A stretch of DNA of 64,000 nucleotides from Shewanella mesophila. Its GTDB lineage: Bacteria > Pseudomonadota > Gammaproteobacteria > Enterobacterales > Shewanellaceae. Made by a program: the position numbers and the translations under genes. Below, one piece after another: positions 59,359-64,000 of the stretch. Location of the stretch: positions 1,178,001 to 1,242,000 of the forward strand of contig NZ_CP080421.1 in assembly GCF_019457515.1 (NCBI RefSeq), given 5' to 3'. The notes beneath the pieces were generated by a model. It was not told the origin of the DNA and searched no databases. It saw nothing but the letters and a program-made list of their open reading frames with translations. How positions within the stretch are numbered: the stretch's first letter is position 1; every line of letters starts with the position of its first letter.

Positions 59359-59384
59359 CTTGAAACCTCAAATTTGATCCCCAT
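59359..59384 (+). promoter_or_regulatory. Sigma-32 heat-shock promoter of grpE
   Basis: CTTGAAA, 13 bases, then CCCCAT (CCCCATAAT) matches the sigma-32 consensus CTTGAAA-N(11-16)-CCCCATnT almost exactly. It ends 49 bases before the grpE start. Confidence 0.85.
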
Positions 59385-59432
59385 AATATGCCCAGAGCAT
59401 GCAGAAACAAAGCATTTTTAGCTGGAGTAACA

Positions 59433-60050
59433 ATGAGCAACGAATCGAGCAAAGCACAAGAACCACAAATTGAAGAAACCATCGACCCGCAAATGGAAAC
59501 CGAGGTGGTTGAAGATCCAGCCAGTTTGATGGATGAACTTACCCAAGCTAATTTCCGTGTTGAAGAGCTGGAACAGGCGCTATCGGCAGCTGAAGCGAAA
59601 GTCGAAGAACAGAAAGACTCTGTAATTCGTGCCGCAGCCGAAGTGGATAATGTTCGTCGCCGCGCAGCGATGGATGTTGAAAAGGCGCATAAGTTTGCCC
59701 TAGAAAAGTTTGCCAACGAACTTTTACCCGTTATTGATAACATGGAGCGTGCGCTTCAAGGAACCAATGCCGAAGATGAAGCTACCAAGGCAATTTATGA
59801 AGGGGTCGAGTTGACGCTGAAGAGTTTCACTAGCGCAGTTGAAAAGTTTGGTCTAACTCAGGTTGATCCTCAAGGCGAAGCGTTCAATCCTGATCATCAT
59901 CAGGCCATTGGTATGCAGCCTAGCGCAGAGTTTCCTGCCAATACTGTGATGTTAGTGATGCAAAAAGGTTATATGCTCAATGAGCGTCTGCTGCGTCCTG
60001 CTATGGTCATGGTGTCTCAAGGTGGCGGCTCTGTCGATACTCAAGCCTAA
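59433..60050 (+). CDS. grpE: Nucleotide-exchange factor GrpE
   Basis: Co-chaperone that drives ADP release from DnaK and acts as a thermosensor. 205 residues: acidic N-terminus, long coiled-coil region (about 45-100: [26 protein letters not shown] in part), and the C-terminal beta domain with [19 protein letters not shown] and [19 protein letters not shown] at 59433 has GGAG upstream. dnaK/dnaJ are not in this window. Transcribed from the sigma-32 promoter described separately. Confidence 0.97.
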   Translation: MSNESSKAQEPQIEETIDPQMETEVVEDPASLMDELTQANFRVEELEQALSAAEAKVEEQKDSVIRAAAEVDNVRRRAAMDVEKAHKFALEKFANELLPVIDNMERALQGTNAEDEATKAIYEGVELTLKSFTSAVEKFGLTQVDPQGEAFNPDHHQAIGMQPSAEFPANTVMLVMQKGYMLNERLLRPAMVMVSQGGGSVDTQA

Positions 60051-60129
60051 TTTGAGATAATAGATGAATGACTAACATTTGGGAGTAATCTCAATCAAGA
60101 TAAGTCATTTATCACCAAGTTTAGATATG

Positions 60130-60156
60130 AAAAAGGCCTCATTTTGAGGCCTTTTT
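60130..60156. terminator. Bidirectional terminator, grpE/dxs
   Basis: AAAAAGGCCTCA / TGAGGCCTTTTT stem with a short TTT loop between convergent genes. Confidence 0.93.
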
Positions 60157-60181
60157 GCTTATACAAATATCTGTTGCTCGG

Positions 60182-62050
60182 TTATTCGCTTAGATATTGA
60201 TTAATTTGAGATAATATCCCTTCACTATCAAGCTTGAGCTCGGCCAAAATTTCCTCTGACTCACCGTGTTTAATAAACTCATCGGGGAGACCGATATTAA
60301 GCACTGGTATTGGCAATTTCATTTTTTGCAGTAGTTCGAGCACACCCGATCCCGCGCCGCCCATCACAGCGTTTTCTTCTACTGTCACTAGGAGTTCGTG
60401 GCTGGTGGCGAGCTGTTTAACTAGCTCTGCATCCAATGGTTTGACAAAGCGCATATCTGCAAGCGTTGCATCTAATGCGTCGGCGGCGTGAGATGCTGAC
60501 GCCAAGGTGGTACCAAAGTTGAGGATAGCTATCTTCTTACCTTGACGTTTAATCAGACCCTTACCAATTTCAAATGCTGTCATTGCTTCGACTTGAGGTT
60601 CACCAGTGGCGCTTCCTCTAGGGTAACGGATTGCCGTTGGGCCATCGTTATAGCAGTAGCCCGTGTAGAGCATCTGTCTACATTCATTCTCATCCGATGG
60701 CGCCATGATCACCATATTAGGAATGGTGCGCATAAAGCTTAAGTCAAATGCCCCTTGGTGGGTTGGACCATCCGCTCCGACAATACCGCCACGGTCGATA
60801 GCAAAGATCACAGGCAGTTTCTGTAGTGCAACATCATGAATTAACTGATCGTACCCGCGCTGCAAAAACGTTGAGTAAATAGCAACGACTGGCTTGTATC
60901 CTTCACAGGCAAAACCAGCCGCCAGGGTGACTGCGTGTTGCTCGGCAATTGCCGCATCAAAATATTGCCCAGGAAAACGCTGAGAAAACTCCACCATGCC
61001 AGAGCCTTCTCGCATGGCTGGGGTAATACCCAATACCTTTTCATCTTTCTCTGCCATATCACATAGCCAGTGGCCAAACACTTGTGAGAAGGTAGGGTTT
61101 GATGGTTTTGAAGCGGGTTTAGCAAAGGTTGATGGATCAAATTTAGGGACAGCATGCCAGCCAATTGGGTCTTTTTCTGCAGGCTCATAACCACGACCTT
61201 TCTTGGTCATGATATGGAGTATTTGTGGCCCGGAGAGATTGCGCATATTACGCATGGTCTCGACTAAAGCATCGACATCATGGCCATCGATTGGACCAAT
61301 ATAGTTAAAACCAAGCTCTTCAAACATGGTGCCTGGCACAACCATGCCTTTAAGGTGCTCTTCGGTACGTTTAGCCATCTCTTTAATGACAGGCATACCC
61401 TTGAGCACTTTTTTGCTGTTTTCACGTATGGTGGTATATAAACGACCTGACATGAGCTGAGCTAAATGATTGTTAAGGGCACCAACGTTTTCTGAAATAG
61501 ACATCTCATTGTCATTGAGTACCACAAGCATGTCATTATGCAGATCGCCGGCGTGATTCATGGCTTCAAATACCATGCCCCCAGTCATTGCACCATCACC
61601 GATAACCGCAACCACTTTGCGTCCAGCTTGCTCTTTTTCAGCAGCAACAGCCATGGCTAAAGCCGCACTGATGGAGGTGCCTGAGTGGCCGACACTAAAG
61701 GTGTCATACTGACTTTCTTCGCGCCAAGGGAAAGGATGAATCCCACCTTTTTGGCGTATGGTGTGCATTCGATCTCGGCGACCCGTTAAAATTTTATGGG
61801 GATAAGCTTGATGGCCCACATCCCAAATCAAACGGTCGAAAGGTGTGTTGTAGACATAATGCAAGGCGACCGTTAGCTCTACCGTGCCAAGGCCCGATGC
61901 GAAATGACCACTCGAGATGCCTACCGATTGCAGTAGATAACTTCTGAGTTCATCAGCAAGTTTTGGGAGCACGCCTTGAGGAAGCTGTCTTAGCTCATCG
62001 GGAGTGTTTGCCTGCGCTAGCACAGGGTATTTCGTTATATCCAAACTCAT
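60182..62050 (-). CDS. dxs: 1-deoxy-D-xylulose-5-phosphate synthase
   Basis: Thiamin-diphosphate enzyme for the first step of the MEP isoprenoid pathway (pyruvate plus GAP to DXP). 622 residues (E. coli 620). TPP-binding [18 protein letters not shown] near residue 151, [15 protein letters not shown] near the N-terminus, and the transketolase-like C-terminal domains ([28 protein letters not shown]) are present. Follows ispA by 22 bases in the xseB-ispA-dxs operon, the E. coli order. Confidence 0.97.
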   Translation of the reverse strand: MSLDITKYPVLAQANTPDELRQLPQGVLPKLADELRSYLLQSVGISSGHFASGLGTVELTVALHYVYNTPFDRLIWDVGHQAYPHKILTGRRDRMHTIRQKGGIHPFPWREESQYDTFSVGHSGTSISAALAMAVAAEKEQAGRKVVAVIGDGAMTGGMVFEAMNHAGDLHNDMLVVLNDNEMSISENVGALNNHLAQLMSGRLYTTIRENSKKVLKGMPVIKEMAKRTEEHLKGMVVPGTMFEELGFNYIGPIDGHDVDALVETMRNMRNLSGPQILHIMTKKGRGYEPAEKDPIGWHAVPKFDPSTFAKPASKPSNPTFSQVFGHWLCDMAEKDEKVLGITPAMREGSGMVEFSQRFPGQYFDAAIAEQHAVTLAAGFACEGYKPVVAIYSTFLQRGYDQLIHDVALQKLPVIFAIDRGGIVGADGPTHQGAFDLSFMRTIPNMVIMAPSDENECRQMLYTGYCYNDGPTAIRYPRGSATGEPQVEAMTAFEIGKGLIKRQGKKIAILNFGTTLASASHAADALDATLADMRFVKPLDAELVKQLATSHELLVTVEENAVMGGAGSGVLELLQKMKLPIPVLNIGLPDEFIKHGESEEILAELKLDSEGILSQINQYLSE

Positions 62051-62072
62051 AGCGAGATTCTTTGGCTCTTTA

Positions 62073-62954
62073 TTATACTCTTCGCTCTATGATAAAACGG
62101 GCGAATTCGGCAATTAACTGGCTATTGTATGGTAATTTAGCCAGCGCTGATAGGGCATCGTCGATCAAACTTTTAGCAGTCTCTTGTGCACCTTCTAATC
62201 CAAGCAGTTTAGGATAGGTACTTTTATTTGATTCACAGTCAGAACCTTGAGGTTTACCTAGCTCTTCGGTGCTGGCAATAATATCGAGTACATCATCTTG
62301 CACTTGGAAGGCTAGGCCGACAGCGTCAGCAAAGTCTAACAGGAGAGCACGCTCTATATCTGTGACGCCTGCGGCAATGATAGGTAATTCAACCGCGCAG
62401 CGAATTAGTGCCCCAGTCTTTAATTTATGTAGACGCTTTAATGTATCTAAATCTATTGGTTTATTGGTGGCGTTAAGATCCATCGCTTGGCCACCACACA
62501 TCCCATGGTAACCAGAAGCGTTAGCCAGTGAACGTACCATTAACAGCTGTTGTGTCGGTGATAGCGCCGTTGTTTCTTGGCTAATAATCTCAAATGCTAA
62601 GGTTTGTAATGCATCGCCAGCTAAAATTGCCGTGGCTTCGTCAAAGGCGATATGTACGGTTGGTTTACCGCGGCGCAGTGCATCATCATCCATTGCGGGG
62701 AGGTCATCATGAATTAATGAATAAGCATGAATACATTCTACTGCGGCTGCGCAACTGTCGAGATGTTCCGGTGGCACATTAAGCATCTCGCCTACGGCAT
62801 AAACCAAAAAAGGCCTAATTCGCTTGCCACCGATTAAGGCGCCATGTTCCATTGCTGCTTTTAATTTCGGTTCGGTATCGTCTTGAGCATCGATAGATAG
62901 ACGCAGCAGATTATCGACCCGCTGCTGATATAGGGTTATCGCTTCGGTTAGCAA
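62073..62954 (-). CDS. ispA: Farnesyl diphosphate synthase
   Basis: Adds two isopentenyl units to DMAPP to make farnesyl diphosphate, precursor of quinone side chains and undecaprenyl phosphate. 293 residues (E. coli 299). First Asp-rich motif [10 protein letters not shown] with the RRG that follows, [11 protein letters not shown], and the second Asp-rich motif QVQDDVLDI. The start codon is TTG directly after the xseB stop, with GAGGGC ahead of it; no upstream ATG is available in frame that avoids overlap. Middle gene of the operon. Confidence 0.96.
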   Translation of the reverse strand: MLTEAITLYQQRVDNLLRLSIDAQDDTEPKLKAAMEHGALIGGKRIRPFLVYAVGEMLNVPPEHLDSCAAAVECIHAYSLIHDDLPAMDDDALRRGKPTVHIAFDEATAILAGDALQTLAFEIISQETTALSPTQQLLMVRSLANASGYHGMCGGQAMDLNATNKPIDLDTLKRLHKLKTGALIRCAVELPIIAAGVTDIERALLLDFADAVGLAFQVQDDVLDIIASTEELGKPQGSDCESNKSTYPKLLGLEGAQETAKSLIDDALSALAKLPYNSQLIAEFARFIIERRV

Positions 62955-63194
62955 TTATTCGCCCTCTGCTATGTAGGGTTGCAAACTTGGTTGATCATGT
63001 TCTTGGGTAAGAATAGACACTTTCTGTTGGGCTTGTTCCAACTTACCTTGGCTATTTCTGACTAAGTTGATACCCCGCTCAAACTGTTTTAAGGCATCGT
63101 CGAGAGAAACATCGCCCCGCTCTAGATCGGCAACAATTTGCTCTAATTCCGATAATGATTGTTCAAATGTCAGATTTTCAGGTTTTTTAGCCAC
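62955..63194 (-). CDS. xseB: Exodeoxyribonuclease VII small subunit
   Basis: Small subunit that binds XseA to degrade single-stranded DNA. 79 residues (E. coli 80). Signature LTFEQSLSELEQIVADLERGDVSL near the N-terminus (seen as LSELEQIV, LERGDVSL) and the coiled-coil ALKQFERGINLVR, typical of the family. GTG start with TTGGGA upstream. First gene of the operon; stop abuts the ispA start. Confidence 0.95.
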   Translation of the reverse strand: MAKKPENLTFEQSLSELEQIVADLERGDVSLDDALKQFERGINLVRNSQGKLEQAQQKVSILTQEHDQPSLQPYIAEGE

Positions 63195-63592
63195 GGTAAT
63201 ATTCCCAAGAAATTAGCGACACACAAAGTATCTTAGTGAACTTCATGGGTCAAATTAGGGTGTCGTATATTTGTGCAATAGCACGATTTACGGAGGAATT
63301 TTTATAAAAATTTGAATTTGTAGCTAAACTTGCGTGTAAGCTGTCCGATAACAGAATTAGAACAATATTCAATTTTATCAGATATTATATCCTAAAGTGA
63401 TACGTGCGGTTAGCGCTATGAAGGTCAATTAGACGACTTTATTTTGCTCAACTTTAGGTACAAACCCTATCTTTAAGGGGGATTTGGGGTAAGATCATCA
63501 AAACCCTATCTTTGATGTTTTAGAGCTGATTAAAACGTAGACATCCTAGTCGATGTTTTAGAAACAGCCAATACAATAAATAAGGAACAGTT
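63195..63592. other. 398-base gap before pomA with degenerate repeats
   Basis: Divergent promoter region for xseB and pomA. Carries an exact 13-base direct repeat (AAACCCTATCTTT at 63462 and 63501) and an exact 11-base repeat (GATGTTTTAGA at 63514 and 63552), spacing 39 and 38. An ACATC/GATGT hairpin overlaps the last copy. A partial sigma-28-like TAAAG...GCGCTAT lies near 63394. No ORF. Confidence 0.5.
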
Positions 63593-64000
63593 GTGGATTT
63601 AGCGACCCTGATAGGCCTCATTGGTGCATTTGCTTTTATTATTGGAGCTATGGTTAGTAGCGGCGGTATCGCCATTTTCATTGATGTGCCCTCAGTGCTT
63701 ATCGTTATGATAGGTTCTTTATTTGTGGTCATGATGAAATATAACCTTAAACAGTTTCTTGGTGCGGTGAAAATTGCAGCCAAAGCGTTTATGTTCAAAA
63801 TCGACAAACCCGATGTGTTAATAGAACAGTCTGTCACTATGGCCGATGCTGCGCGTAAAGGGGGCTTTCTCGCATTAGAAGAAGCTGAAATTAGCAATAG
63901 CTTTATGCAAAAAGCCGTGGATATGTTGGTTGATGGACATGACGGTGATGTTGTTCGTGAGGCATTAGAAAAAGATATCTCCTTGACTGAAGAGCGCCAT
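63593..64000 (+). CDS. pomA: Sodium-driven flagellar stator subunit PomA, N-terminal part
   Basis: Truncated by the right edge after 136 codons. Closely like Vibrio PomA: ATLIGLIGAFAFIIGAM opening helix, FKIDKPDVLIEQSV and ADAARKGGFLALEE, MLVDGHDGDVVREALEKDI. PomA with PomB forms the Na-driven stator that powers the polar flagellum; the Na preference is inferred from similarity to PomA rather than E. coli MotA. GTG start at 63593 with AAGGA six bases upstream. The partner pomB would lie to the right. Confidence 0.92.
   Translation, partial: MDLATLIGLIGAFAFIIGAMVSSGGIAIFIDVPSVLIVMIGSLFVVMMKYNLKQFLGAVKIAAKAFMFKIDKPDVLIEQSVTMADAARKGGFLALEEAEISNSFMQKAVDMLVDGHDGDVVREALEKDISLTEERH

Noticed and set aside
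59333..59743. N-terminal extension of nadK
   Set aside because: The added 137 codons are Ser/Ala-rich antisense of grpE and cross its heat-shock promoter; NAD kinase length is right from 59332.
63520..63897. Minus-strand ORF overlapping pomA start
   Set aside because: Lies antisense to a clear PomA N-terminus and has no support of its own.

Overview
The window reads as core chromosome of a marine gammaproteobacterium, most likely Shewanella or a close relative. The reasons are recognition of the proteins and gene order by eye: nusA-infB-rbfA-truB-rpsO-pnp-nlpI-prfC, a nucleoside block (nupC, tsx-like, deoCABD), ytjB/serB, radA, the anaerobic ubiquinone genes ubiUV/ubiT, the nadK/grpE pair, xseB-ispA-dxs, and a PomA-type sodium-driven flagellar stator at the right edge. 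Composition is even, and I see no insertion sequence, integrase, phage gene, CRISPR array, tRNA or rRNA.

Layout. 1-12.1 kb: transcription/translation operon (nusA fragment, infB, rbfA, truB, rpsO) and pnp, nlpI, prfC, with a GGDEF-EAL gene on the opposite strand between rpsO and pnp. 12.2-13.1 kb: a small DUF5363-like protein overlapping a TatD-family hydrolase. 13.3-20.6 kb: nucleoside salvage. A Tsx-like outer-membrane channel and a NupC symporter bring nucleosides in, and DeoA, DeoD, DeoB and DeoC break them down to bases, acetaldehyde and glyceraldehyde-3-phosphate. The gaps in this block are rich in inverted repeats. 20.6-32.9 kb: ytjB/serB, an alpha/beta hydrolase, a large two-PilZ protein, radA, an RluA-like pseudouridine synthase, a small PilZ protein, an RhlE-like helicase, an NCS2 purine permease and a CBS protein. 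32.9-40.1 kb: an acyltransferase fusion resembling OlsF, a beta-propeller sensor kinase without a partner regulator, and a YjiH membrane protein with an ARG-box-like site upstream.

40.1-49 kb: an 830-base gap with hairpins and phased repeats, a DUF998-like membrane protein, ubiV-ubiU divergent from ubiT, a trhP-ferredoxin pair, an HDOD protein, an EAL protein with a degenerate GGDEF, and a YbgC-like thioesterase. Three U32-family proteins lie within 4.3 kb. 49-58.4 kb: a periplasmic solute-binding-like protein, a 1007-residue 5TM/PAS/GGDEF/EAL protein, a second RhlE-like helicase, a CobW GTPase, a MATE exporter and a periplasmic TonB-C protein. 58.4-64 kb: nadK, grpE behind a near-consensus heat-shock promoter, dxs-ispA-xseB, and the start of pomA.

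Cyclic-di-GMP is a recurring theme: three GGDEF/EAL proteins and two PilZ proteins, plus an HDOD protein, lie scattered among housekeeping genes. No obviously foreign system or unprecedented gene cluster is visible. The less explained material is regulatory or structural: the hairpins around deoC/deoA, the purine-permease leader, the gap at 40-41 kb and the repeats before pomA. Start sites were moved from the longest possible ORF to the codon supported by a ribosome-binding site or family length wherever the sequence allowed.
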